From: Enterobacter cloacae complex sp. R_G8
Lineage (GTDB): Bacteria; Pseudomonadota; Gammaproteobacteria; Enterobacterales; Enterobacteriaceae
Length of the DNA stretch: 64,000 bases
Assembly: GCF_024599795.1 (NCBI RefSeq)
Contig: NZ_CP102246.1
Span: 3,038,001-3,102,000, forward strand
Direction: 5' to 3'
Position numbers and translations under genes: made by a program. A model generated the notes under the pieces. The model was not told where the DNA came from. It worked only from the letters and a program-made list of their open reading frames with translations, and ran no database searches. Below are positions 58,107 to 64,000 of this stretch, piece by piece (the first letter of the stretch is position 1; each line of letters opens with the position of its first letter).

Positions 58107-58475
58107 CTATACCCCAAAGCTTTCGCCGCAGCCGCATTCGTTCTGGGCTTTCGGGTTATGAAATTTGAATAACTGGTTTAAGCCTTCACGCACGTAGTCC
58201 ACTTCGGTGCCGTCGATAAACGGCATGGCCTGAAGCGCGACATACAATTTTGCGCCGTCCGTTTCAAATACCAGGTCATCCTTCTCAGGTTCGGTGACAG
58301 TGTCGAGCACGTAACCGAATCCAGCGCAGCCGGTCTGTTTGACCCCTAAACGCACGCCGAGGATCTCGGGCTTTTTCGCCACCAGCTCGTGAATATGGGC
58401 CGCCGCCGCTGGCGTCAGCGTTAAGCCGCGCCAGGCGAAATCGGCAGGATTGAAGGTTTCTGAATGCAGTTCCAT
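58107..58475 (-). CDS. sufA: SufA, A-type Fe-S carrier
   Basis: 122-residue A-type carrier protein that moves Fe-S clusters to target enzymes. The three ligands Cys-50 (Thr-Gly-Cys-Ala-Gly), Cys-114 and Cys-116 (Cys-Gly-Cys-Gly) are at E. coli positions. First gene of the suf operon, with a Fur box upstream. Ribosome site GGTGG lies before the ATG. Confidence 0.97.
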   Translation of the reverse strand: MELHSETFNPADFAWRGLTLTPAAAAHIHELVAKKPEILGVRLGVKQTGCAGFGYVLDTVTEPEKDDLVFETDGAKLYVALQAMPFIDGTEVDYVREGLNQLFKFHNPKAQNECGCGESFGV

Positions 58476-58520
58476 AGGTCCACCTCATCTGATAAGCCAT
58501 CAGTGCATAACACCATGTTA

Positions 58521-58537
58521 GTGATAACGATTATCAC
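58521..58537. promoter_or_regulatory. Fur box upstream of sufA
   Basis: GTGATAACGATTATCAC is a perfect palindrome and fits the Fur consensus (GATAATGATTATCATTATC type). It lies 46 bases before the sufA start, consistent with repression of suf by iron-loaded Fur. Confidence 0.85.
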
Positions 58538-58761
58538 TTCAACCCTCTGTCAGCAGGGGCTTTCGGCTAAATAGCCCTTTTTGCCTGGTTTTATTAAGCA
58601 TAGACCCTGTACAAGGATGCAGTAGAGATGGATGTATTTGTTCAATGCATTGATTAATAATGCATTTCCTAGAGGGACTTATGAGGGCGAGAGGAAAAAT
58701 AAAATATGCATCGGAAATGCCTATTTTTGAGATAGCTTTTGCGCAGAAAAACCACAAAAAC

Positions 58762-58785
58762 AAAAAAAGGCCCTTAAGGCCTCTG
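58762..58785 (-). terminator. Terminator of bluR
   Basis: On the minus strand AGAGGCCTTAAGGGCCT is followed by TTTTTTTG. It starts 5 bases after the bluR stop. Confidence 0.85.
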
Positions 58786-58789
58786 ATGA

Positions 58790-59518
58790 TTAAAGATGAA
58801 ATGAGACAGCAAAACCTTGTTCACGCCAGTGATCGAGCTGTTCCTGCTGACGAGGTGTGAGTGATTTCCCCGTCCAGACGAAGATTTTTTGCCCCGGGAA
58901 GAGTTCCGGGCGCGGTGAATCAATCGGTTCCGCCAGCACGTCAATGTGCCAGCCCTTGCTGGTCAGGCGCGCGGCCTCAAGCCACAGATGCGTACGGTCG
59001 TCACATTCCCATCCAACGAGCAAAGCATCTTTACCGGCTTTTTTGCGCGATTCTGCCAGGCTTGCCACGGCGAATTCAATCAGCACGCCATCCAACAGGC
59101 TCGCCATGTGGCGCACCGTATTCTGATCCTGATTCATTCGCTGTCGTACGGGGATAATGATGTTATCAATCAGCGCATCCATCGCATGATCGCGGCGAAA
59201 CTCGCCTATTTTAGCGCGCAGTTTTGCCGGGCTGGCATAACGCAGAACGGTCATCATCTCTTCCTGGAAAGCGGCCCAGTTACCCTGGGTCATCACTTCC
59301 TTGTTTTCCAGCAAGGCTTTGACTTTACCCACCGAGACGCCCGTTTTCATCAGGCGCTTAATCTCTTCTATACGCAGGATATCTTCATCGTCGAACTGAC
59401 GATGACCCCCTTCGCTGCGTTGCGGCTTCAACAAACCATAACGGCGCTGCCAGGCACGCAGCGTAACGGGGTTGATACCGCATCGTTCGGCCACTTCGCC
59501 GATACTGTAATAGGCCAT
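58790..59518 (-). CDS. bluR: BluR (YcgE), MerR-family regulator
   Basis: 242-residue MerR-type regulator. The winged helix-turn-helix (1-70: [18 protein letters not shown]) matches BluR rather than its relative MlrA. The C-terminal half is a B12-binding-like domain without the His of true cobalamin proteins. In E. coli BluR represses ycgZ-ymgAB-C and is released by light-excited BluF. Start at 59518 gives the E. coli length. Downstream of bluF on the same strand with 190 bases between. Confidence 0.92.
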   Translation of the reverse strand: MAYYSIGEVAERCGINPVTLRAWQRRYGLLKPQRSEGGHRQFDDEDILRIEEIKRLMKTGVSVGKVKALLENKEVMTQGNWAAFQEEMMTVLRYASPAKLRAKIGEFRRDHAMDALIDNIIIPVRQRMNQDQNTVRHMASLLDGVLIEFAVASLAESRKKAGKDALLVGWECDDRTHLWLEAARLTSKGWHIDVLAEPIDSPRPELFPGQKIFVWTGKSLTPRQQEQLDHWREQGFAVSFHL

Positions 59519-59570
59519 TAACTCCCTCACGCTCAATACTTCCATACCTAACCACGGCAACCTTATCAGA

Positions 59571-59703
59571 TTGTACAAGCCATTTGTATAACGAAGACCT
59601 CAGTTTGCAACAGGTGAATGGCCTGTTCACCACTCACGCTGTTTACTCTATTGTTGTCTAAATTTTGCCTTACGTACAGTTAACTCTGCCGCACGATGTA
59701 CAG
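59571..59703. promoter_or_regulatory. Repeated GTACA-type motifs between bluF and bluR
   Basis: TTGTACAA (59571-59578) and TTGTATAA (59584-59591) lie close to the bluR start; ACGTACAG (59672-59679) and ATGTACAG (59696-59703) lie near the bluF stop. The same two motif types recur upstream of ycgZ, so they are candidates for BluR binding and autoregulation. Confidence 0.5.
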
Positions 59704-59708
59704 CTTTC

Positions 59709-60929
59709 TCACAATTCGGGATTTTTCTCGGGCCACGCAATGGCCGGAATGCCGCCATGTCGGGGGCTGGCAAACAGATGCCCCTGAAACTGGGAAATTC
59801 CTGCCGATTCCAGCCACATCCACTCCTCGGCCTTCTCCACGCCCACGGCGCAGAACTGAATTTCCAGCGAGGAACAGCACTTGATGATCGCCTGAATGAT
59901 GGCCTGTCGCGGACCGCTTTTATGCACATCCAGAACCAGATCGCGATTAATCTTAATTCTGTCCGGCTGGAACTGCGCCAGCAGCTGCAGCCCGGCAAAC
60001 CCGGCGCCAAAGTGATCGATCGTCACGCTGATGCCTGCACTTTTTAACTGTCGTACCGAATGGGTAAACTCATCGAAGCGGGAGATAGCTTCGCTCTCGG
60101 TAAACTCCACCACGATCTGCTCCGGCACAAAGCCATTCGCATTAATGGCGGTAAGCAGAAAATCGACGGCACCCGGTACATTGACCAGCGTCATGGGCAG
60201 CAGGTTAATGGACAGCGTCTGGTCCTGTAACCCCAGTGCACTGGCCATCGACAGCGCAACCTGTTTGCTCTGCAAATCTGCCGTGTACACCGCTTCCCGC
60301 GGAAGCGCCGCAAAATAGGCCCGTGGTGAATCACCCGATGGCGTGCGGATCAACGCCTCCCAGGACACCACCTGCTGCATAAACGGATCCACGATCGGCT
60401 GAAAGGCAAAGCTGCAGTCCGCCCCTTTTGCCACCACCGCCGGTTGCGCGGATAACGGCGTCTCTTCGGGGATAAAATCCCAGGCATCGGCGGGCGGCAA
60501 TTCAAAATAGTTGGCTTTCTCTGTCGCCTCGACGAACGTGCGGAAGAATTGCAGAGGGCGATCGCTATAGGTCAGTTGGTACCGGGTCGTCCCCTTATCA
60601 AGTACCTGCTGGAGCACATCGTCCCTGTCGTACTGACGTAAATCAAAGAGCTCCATACCCACGTTGCCAAACCGTCGGGAAGGACCGTGATCGCGCATCA
60701 GTTCCACCACATTGTGATGACGCGGGTCGCGGCAGATCTGCTCATAAATGGCGGTCACGTTGTCTACTGGCCCTTCGAGTAACTGGAAAAAATGCGTGCC
60801 GTTAAACAGCAGGATCCCCGTGACATCGGATTGTCGGTTTTTACTATTTGCAGCAGCGACCATGTTTTCCAGCGCTTTCACCGGAACGTCATCGCAGATA
60901 TGGCTGCGGTATATGATGGTTGTCAGCAT
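59709..60929 (-). CDS. bluF: BluF (YcgF), BLUF blue-light sensor with degenerate EAL domain
   Basis: 406-residue photoreceptor. The BLUF domain (1-95) has the flavin residues Tyr-7, Asn-31 and Gln-49. The EAL-like domain (about 172-400) has Glu-Ala-Leu at 191-193 intact and Glu-275, but the catalytic Asp-Asp is Asp-305/His-306 and the later Glu-Gly-Val-Glu is Val-Gly-Val-Glu, so phosphodiesterase activity is unlikely. In E. coli, illuminated BluF binds BluR and frees it from DNA. Start at 60929 gives the E. coli-like N-terminus Met-Leu-Thr-Thr. Divergent from ycgZ. Confidence 0.93.
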   Translation of the reverse strand: MLTTIIYRSHICDDVPVKALENMVAAANSKNRQSDVTGILLFNGTHFFQLLEGPVDNVTAIYEQICRDPRHHNVVELMRDHGPSRRFGNVGMELFDLRQYDRDDVLQQVLDKGTTRYQLTYSDRPLQFFRTFVEATEKANYFELPPADAWDFIPEETPLSAQPAVVAKGADCSFAFQPIVDPFMQQVVSWEALIRTPSGDSPRAYFAALPREAVYTADLQSKQVALSMASALGLQDQTLSINLLPMTLVNVPGAVDFLLTAINANGFVPEQIVVEFTESEAISRFDEFTHSVRQLKSAGISVTIDHFGAGFAGLQLLAQFQPDRIKINRDLVLDVHKSGPRQAIIQAIIKCCSSLEIQFCAVGVEKAEEWMWLESAGISQFQGHLFASPRHGGIPAIAWPEKNPEL

Positions 60930-61269
60930 GCTTTTCCTGGGGGTTAGGGGTTTGGCCACGTAAACACGTGGGTAGAGTTCTGTTATAGCATATTAATTGT
61001 CAGGCAAATAATTTACATCTCAATGATTTAGGCAATGTATGACCCCGTTTTTTTTCTGTTGTATAACTTAACCGCAACATCATAAGTTGTACAATATATC
61101 CTGTCACGATGCCGTCACAATACCGATACGCAAAGAACTGAAATATAAAGACTTTGTAAGATATATCATAAAAACATCAAAAATCTGTACATTTTTAATG
61201 TACAGATTTAGAAATTGTGTATACCTTAAATGTAACGTTAGTGATTACTAAATTTTACAGGAGCGAAAC
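60930..61269. promoter_or_regulatory. bluF/ycgZ divergent control region
   Basis: 340 very AT-rich bases. It holds an inverted repeat TTGTATAACTTA, 12 bases, TAAGTTGTACAA (61059-61070 and 61083-61094, 11 of 12 pairs) and a perfect 29-base palindrome at 61181-61209. Both are plausible BluR operators controlling ycgZ-ymgA-ariR. No small gene found. Confidence 0.65.
61181..61209. promoter_or_regulatory. Perfect 13-bp-arm palindrome upstream of ycgZ
   Basis: AAATCTGTACATT, TTT, AATGTACAGATTT. The 13-base arms pair without mismatch. It ends 60 bases before the ycgZ ATG, where a MerR-type repressor would act. Candidate main BluR operator. Confidence 0.65.
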
Positions 61270-61509
61270 ATGAACCAGAACGGTTATGTCGCCGATTCAG
61301 CCGCCGCCATTGCGCAATACTTCGAAAAAGCTGCTCTCCCTACGCAACAGGAAACGCTGGGTGAGGTGGTTGTGGAAATACTTAGCGACGGGCGAAACCT
61401 TAACCGCAAGTCGCTCTGCACCAAACTCTTAAGCCGCCTCGAAAAGGCCGAAGGCCCGGAAGAGGAACAGCATTACCACATGCTGCTTGGCCTGCTCTTC
61501 GAACGGTAA
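61270..61509 (+). CDS. ycgZ: YcgZ, two-component connector-type small protein
   Basis: 79-residue protein matching E. coli YcgZ: Ser-Ala-Ala-Ala-Ile ... Tyr-Phe-Glu-Lys-Ala near the start and Thr-Gln-Gln-Glu-Thr-Leu-Gly-Glu-Val-Val, Leu-Asn-Arg-Lys-Ser-Leu-Cys-Thr-Lys-Leu-Leu, ending Leu-Gly-Leu-Leu-Phe-Glu-Arg. AGGAG precedes the ATG by 6 bases. In E. coli YcgZ and its neighbours act through the Rcs phosphorelay to lower curli and raise colanic acid. First gene of ycgZ-ymgA-ariR, divergent from bluF. Confidence 0.92.
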   Translation: MNQNGYVADSAAAIAQYFEKAALPTQQETLGEVVVEILSDGRNLNRKSLCTKLLSRLEKAEGPEEEQHYHMLLGLLFER

Positions 61510-61513
61510 CGAG

Positions 61514-61834
61514 ATGAATCGCAGTGACGCAGAAAGACTGACAGACCAGTTGATTGGTGAAGCCGTGCTTTCCCTTCTGAAAGAGCGGGGGCCGTTAACA
61601 ACCGATTCTCTGGTACAGCGTCTGCGTAAAATGCAAGTTCGTGAAAAGGATCCCCGGCGGCGGGAGACACTGGCGAGGGTGATTGCCGACATCGGCTCAA
61701 AAAGCAGCGCCTTTATACGTCGCAGAACCGCGCAAGGACGACCAATCAGAGAGGGATCTCTCAATGATAACAGAGACAATGTAGTGCCGTTATTTGGAAG
61801 TGGAATACCGTCCGACCCCAAAAAAATACATTGA
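61514..61834 (+). CDS. ymgA: YmgA-like small protein
   Basis: 106-residue protein in the place of E. coli YmgA (90 residues), sharing the pattern Glu-Arg-Leu ... Ala-Val-Leu-Ser-Leu-Leu and a C-terminal Lys-Lys-Ile-His, but with weak overall similarity and a longer, Arg-rich middle (Arg-Arg-Arg-Thr-Ala-Gln-Gly-Arg). Start at 61514 lies 4 bases after ycgZ and follows the AACGAG site. Assignment rests mostly on position in the operon and length. Confidence 0.75.
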   Translation: MNRSDAERLTDQLIGEAVLSLLKERGPLTTDSLVQRLRKMQVREKDPRRRETLARVIADIGSKSSAFIRRRTAQGRPIREGSLNDNRDNVVPLFGSGIPSDPKKIH

Positions 61835-61863
61835 CTGCAACTTAACAGCTACGGTGAGAACAA

Positions 61864-62142
61864 ATGAGACAGAATATTCAGCTGCAACCCGAATTTCATT
61901 CGGCTTTTCTTGATAGCGCCCTGTCGGAGTATTTCCGCCACGCTGGCGATCGTTTTGCTGAAGAGTCCGCGATTTTTTCTACTGCAGTACGTTGTGTCCT
62001 GGCCACGGAAGGTCACCTTACCAACAAAGCGATCATTCTCTGGCTGATACAAACGCTGGAAGCGACCAACGACGTGGTTCAGGCGGACGTCATACGCAAA
62101 ACGCTTGAAATTGTTGTGGGTTACACAATGGACGATCTTTAA
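61864..62142 (+). CDS. ariR: AriR (YmgB), biofilm and acid-resistance small regulator
   Basis: 92-residue protein. The C-terminal Ala-Asp-Val-Ile-Arg-Lys-Thr-Leu-Glu-Ile-Val ... Tyr-Thr-Met-Asp-Asp-Leu is almost the E. coli AriR/YmgB end, and the all-helical core Asn-Lys-Ala-Ile-Ile-Leu-Trp-Leu-Ile-Gln-Thr-Leu-Glu fits the dimeric coiled-coil family (Hha-like fold). Represses biofilm formation and affects acid resistance in E. coli. Thirty bases after ymgA. A fourth gene, ymgC, is not present. Confidence 0.9.
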   Translation: MRQNIQLQPEFHSAFLDSALSEYFRHAGDRFAEESAIFSTAVRCVLATEGHLTNKAIILWLIQTLEATNDVVQADVIRKTLEIVVGYTMDDL

Positions 62143-62153
62143 AGACTGCTAAC

Positions 62154-62193
62154 GTGTCATCGTCATAACTGTCGAACAGCCTGACGATGACAC
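62154..62193. promoter_or_regulatory. 12-bp inverted repeat between ariR and fdhF
   Basis: GTGTCATCGTCA (62154-62165) and TGACGATGACAC (62182-62193), perfect arms with a 16-base loop. There is no T-run. It may be the ariR transcript end or an upstream activator site about 70-110 bases before the sigma54 start, such as FhlA would use. Confidence 0.5.
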
Positions 62194-62236
62194 CCCTCCT
62201 CCCCGATAACACCCTGTAATACACGCCTCCTAAAGA

Positions 62237-62252
62237 TGGCACGCTTCCTGCT
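62237..62252 (+). promoter_or_regulatory. Sigma54 (-24/-12) promoter of the fdhF-like gene
   Basis: TGGCACGCTTCCTGCT fits the sigma54 consensus TGGCACG-N4-TTGCW with one change; GG (62238-62239) and GC (62250-62251) are 10 bases apart, as required. A start near 62262 would leave a leader of about 55 bases. In E. coli fdhF is also sigma54-dependent, activated by FhlA with formate. Confidence 0.75.
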
Positions 62253-62317
62253 TATCCCTCTTTACGGGATCGGGCTATCCGGTCATCTTGCTTCATTTCT
62301 TAACAGGTCTGTTATTG

Positions 62318-64000
62318 ATGAAAAAAATCGCCAGCGTCTGCCCTTACTGTGGTGCAGGCTGCAAATTAAACCTCGTTGTTGAAAATAACCGTATCATCCG
62401 TGCCGAAGCCGCAGACGGCGTGACCAATCAGGGCACATTATGTCTGAAAGGGTTTTACGGTTGGGACTTCCTCAACGACACTCGCTTGCTCACCCCTCGC
62501 CTTACGCAGCCGATGATCCGGTATCACAAAGGCGAACCCTTCACCCCTGTCACCTGGGACGAGGCCATTCGTTATACCGCCAACAAGCTTAAGAGCATTA
62601 AAGCGCAGTTCGGCCCACGGTCGATCATGACCACCGGCTCATCCCGGGGTACAGGCAATGAAACCAACTATGTGATGCAAAAATTTGCCCGCGCGGTGCT
62701 CCATACCAACAACGTGGACTGCTGCGCGCGCGTCTGTCACGGCCCTTCTGTTGCTGGCTTACAGGAAACACTGGGCAACGGCGCGATGAGCAATTCCATT
62801 AACGATATTGAAAACTCAAAATGCCTGCTGGTTTTCGGTTACAACTGCGCTGACTCCCACCCTATCGTCGCCCGCCGGGTGCTGAAAGCCCGCGAGAATG
62901 GCGCGAAAATTATCGTCTGCGATCCGCGTCGGATTGAAACCGCACGCATTGCCGATCAACACCTGCAGCTGAAAAACGGCAGCAATATGGCGCTGGTCAA
63001 CGCCTTTGGCTATGTGTTGCTGGAAGAGGAGTTGTACGATAAAAACTACGTCGCGCGCTTCACGGAAGGGCTTGAGGCCTACCGGCAGACGGTGAAAGCG
63101 TACGCGCCAGAGAAAGTTGAACATCTGACCGGCATTCCCGCCCGCGATGTCCGCCAGGCGATGCGCACTTTCGCCGCGGCCCCCTCCGCCACCGTGATGT
63201 GGGGAATGGGCGTCACGCAGTTTGGTCAGGCCGTGGATGTGGTAAAAGGGCTTTCCAGCCTGGCGCTGCTGACCGGTAACCTTGGTCGCCCTGCCGTCGG
63301 CGTCGGGCCGGTGCGCGGGCAGAATAACGTGCAGGGTGCCTGTGACATGGGGGTTCTGCCCAATATGTTCCCGGGATACCAGGACGTAACGGACCCGGCA
63401 GTCAGGCAGAAGTTTGCCGATGCCTGGGGAATTGACGTGAAGGCGATGGACGATCGCGTCGGCACGCGTATTACCGAGGTGCCGCATCTGGCCCTGGAAG
63501 GCAAGGTCAAAGCTTATTACATCATGGGGGAAGATCCGCTTCAGACGGAGGCCGATCTCGGTCTGGTGCGCAGCGGCTTTGAAGCGCTCGACTTTGTGGT
63601 GGTTCAGGACATCTTTATGACCAAAACGGCAGAAGTGGCGGATGTCCTGCTGCCCGCCACCTCCTGGGGCGAGCACGGCGGCGTCTTTACCTGTGCCGAT
63701 CGCGGCTTCCAGCGCTTTGGCAAAGCCATTGAGCCCAGCGGCAACGTGAAACGTGACTGGGAGATCATCAGCCTGCTGGCGACGGAAATGGGCTATCCAA
63801 TGCACTACGACACCAACCAGCAGATCTGGGATGAGATGCGCGAGCTATGCCCGCTGTTCTACGGTGTAACGTATGAAAAAATGGGTGAAATGGGACATGT
63901 CCAGTGGCCGTGTCCGACGCTGGATCACCCCGGCACGCCGTACCTCTATAAAGGCAACCAATTCGACACCCCCACCGGTAAGGGTCAACTGTTTGCCGCC
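62318..64000 (+). CDS. fdhF: Formate dehydrogenase-H-like molybdopterin enzyme, Cys-140 form (3' end outside window)
   Basis: First 561 codons of a molybdopterin oxidoreductase closely matching E. coli FdhF (715 residues). The 4Fe-4S ligands are Cys-8, Cys-11, Cys-15 and Cys-42. At residue 140, where E. coli FdhF has selenocysteine, this gene has Cys, encoded TGT in Ala-Arg-Val-Cys-His-Gly-Pro. His-141 is kept, so oxidation of formate is likely, at lower rate than a Sec enzyme. The ATG at 62318 gives the E. coli N-terminus (Met-Lys-Lys). The frame is open to the window's last base. Codon use and GC match the neighbourhood. It could instead be a related Cys-type paralogue alongside a second fdhF elsewhere. 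Confidence 0.88.
   Translation, partial: MKKIASVCPYCGAGCKLNLVVENNRIIRAEAADGVTNQGTLCLKGFYGWDFLNDTRLLTPRLTQPMIRYHKGEPFTPVTWDEAIRYTANKLKSIKAQFGPRSIMTTGSSRGTGNETNYVMQKFARAVLHTNNVDCCARVCHGPSVAGLQETLGNGAMSNSINDIENSKCLLVFGYNCADSHPIVARRVLKARENGAKIIVCDPRRIETARIADQHLQLKNGSNMALVNAFGYVLLEEELYDKNYVARFTEGLEAYRQTVKAYAPEKVEHLTGIPARDVRQAMRTFAAAPSATVMWGMGVTQFGQAVDVVKGLSSLALLTGNLGRPAVGVGPVRGQNNVQGACDMGVLPNMFPGYQDVTDPAVRQKFADAWGIDVKAMDDRVGTRITEVPHLALEGKVKAYYIMGEDPLQTEADLGLVRSGFEALDFVVVQDIFMTKTAEVADVLLPATSWGEHGGVFTCADRGFQRFGKAIEPSGNVKRDWEIISLLATEMGYPMHYDTNQQIWDEMRELCPLFYGVTYEKMGEMGHVQWPCPTLDHPGTPYLYKGNQFDTPTGKGQLFAA

Larger units (their letters stand above)
58476..58789. promoter_or_regulatory. suf promoter region and spacer before bluR
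   Basis: 314 bases. The sufA side holds the Fur box; CTGTACAAGG at about 58607-58616 and two identical AATGCATT octamers (58645-58652 and 58660-58667) lie further out. The middle and right parts are AT-rich and end in the bluR terminator. A 60-codon plus-strand frame at 58681 is not supported by any recognisable sequence. The E. coli suf promoter also takes OxyR, IHF and IscR; those sites were not resolved. Confidence 0.5.

Noticed and set aside
58681..58860. 60-codon basic ORF between sufA and bluR with AGAGGG upstream
   Set aside because: Runs through the bluR terminator into the bluR 3' end on the other strand; no recognisable family. Kept only as a possibility.
62816..63805. A 329-codon open frame on the minus strand under the fdhF-like gene
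   Set aside because: It is antisense to a strongly conserved molybdopterin enzyme, has no ribosome site and encodes no recognisable protein; GC-rich codons make such frames common.

Overview
The window looks like chromosome of an Enterobacter-type enterobacterium (Enterobacter cloacae complex or a close relative). Most proteins read as near-identical in length and motifs to Escherichia coli orthologues, and gene order follows the E. coli rsx-nth-dtpA-gstA-pdxY-tyrS ... purR-cfa-mdtK-valVW ... pykF-lpp-suf block. Species was not tested; it is inferred from conserved synteny plus several loci that E. coli lacks. I see no phage, integrase, transposase, CRISPR array or rRNA.

Region by region. 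1-2636: tail of the Rsx/Rnf electron-transport operon with nth. 3254-10136: dtpA and gstA (+), then pdxY, tyrS, pdxH, mliC and anmK (-). 10391-19743: slyB and slyA, separated here by a membrane diguanylate cyclase gene, then the ydhIJK efflux-like operon, sodC, ydhF, ydhL and an EptA/MCR-family phosphoethanolamine transferase gene inserted between ydhL and nemR. 19785-33740: nemRA-gloA, rnt, grxD, mepH, sodB, ydhP, ynhF, purR, punR/punC, cfa, ribC (riboflavin synthase) and mdtK. 33894-34051: two tRNA-Val genes.

34171-49448 is the most accessory part. It sits between valW and pykF, where E. coli has ydhR-ydhY and fumD. It holds ydhS, a CynT-like beta-carbonic anhydrase, a zinc-ribbon/metallo-beta-lactamase-fold protein, a tiny acidic Cys protein, a GlcG/HbpS-like secreted protein, a DctB/FixJ-style two-component system with a small ORF at its head, a divergent polar-amino-acid ABC transporter, fumD, and a methionine-to-cysteine recycling cluster (MetNIQ-type importer divergent from cystathionine beta-synthase and gamma-lyase).

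49826-58475: pykF, lpp, ldtE and the complete sufABCDSE iron-sulfur cluster operon with a Fur box. 58790-62142: the blue-light module bluR, bluF, ycgZ, ymgA, ariR. 62318-64000: start of a formate dehydrogenase-H-like gene that has Cys where E. coli FdhF has selenocysteine, behind a sigma54-type promoter; it runs off the window.

Themes that tie the genes together are redox and iron-sulfur metabolism (rsx, nth, sodB, sodC, grxD, suf, fdhF), envelope maintenance (slyB, mliC, anmK, mepH, ldtE, lpp, cfa, EptA-like), detoxification (gstA, nemA, gloA, mdtK) and c-di-GMP or light signalling (the GGDEF protein, bluF).
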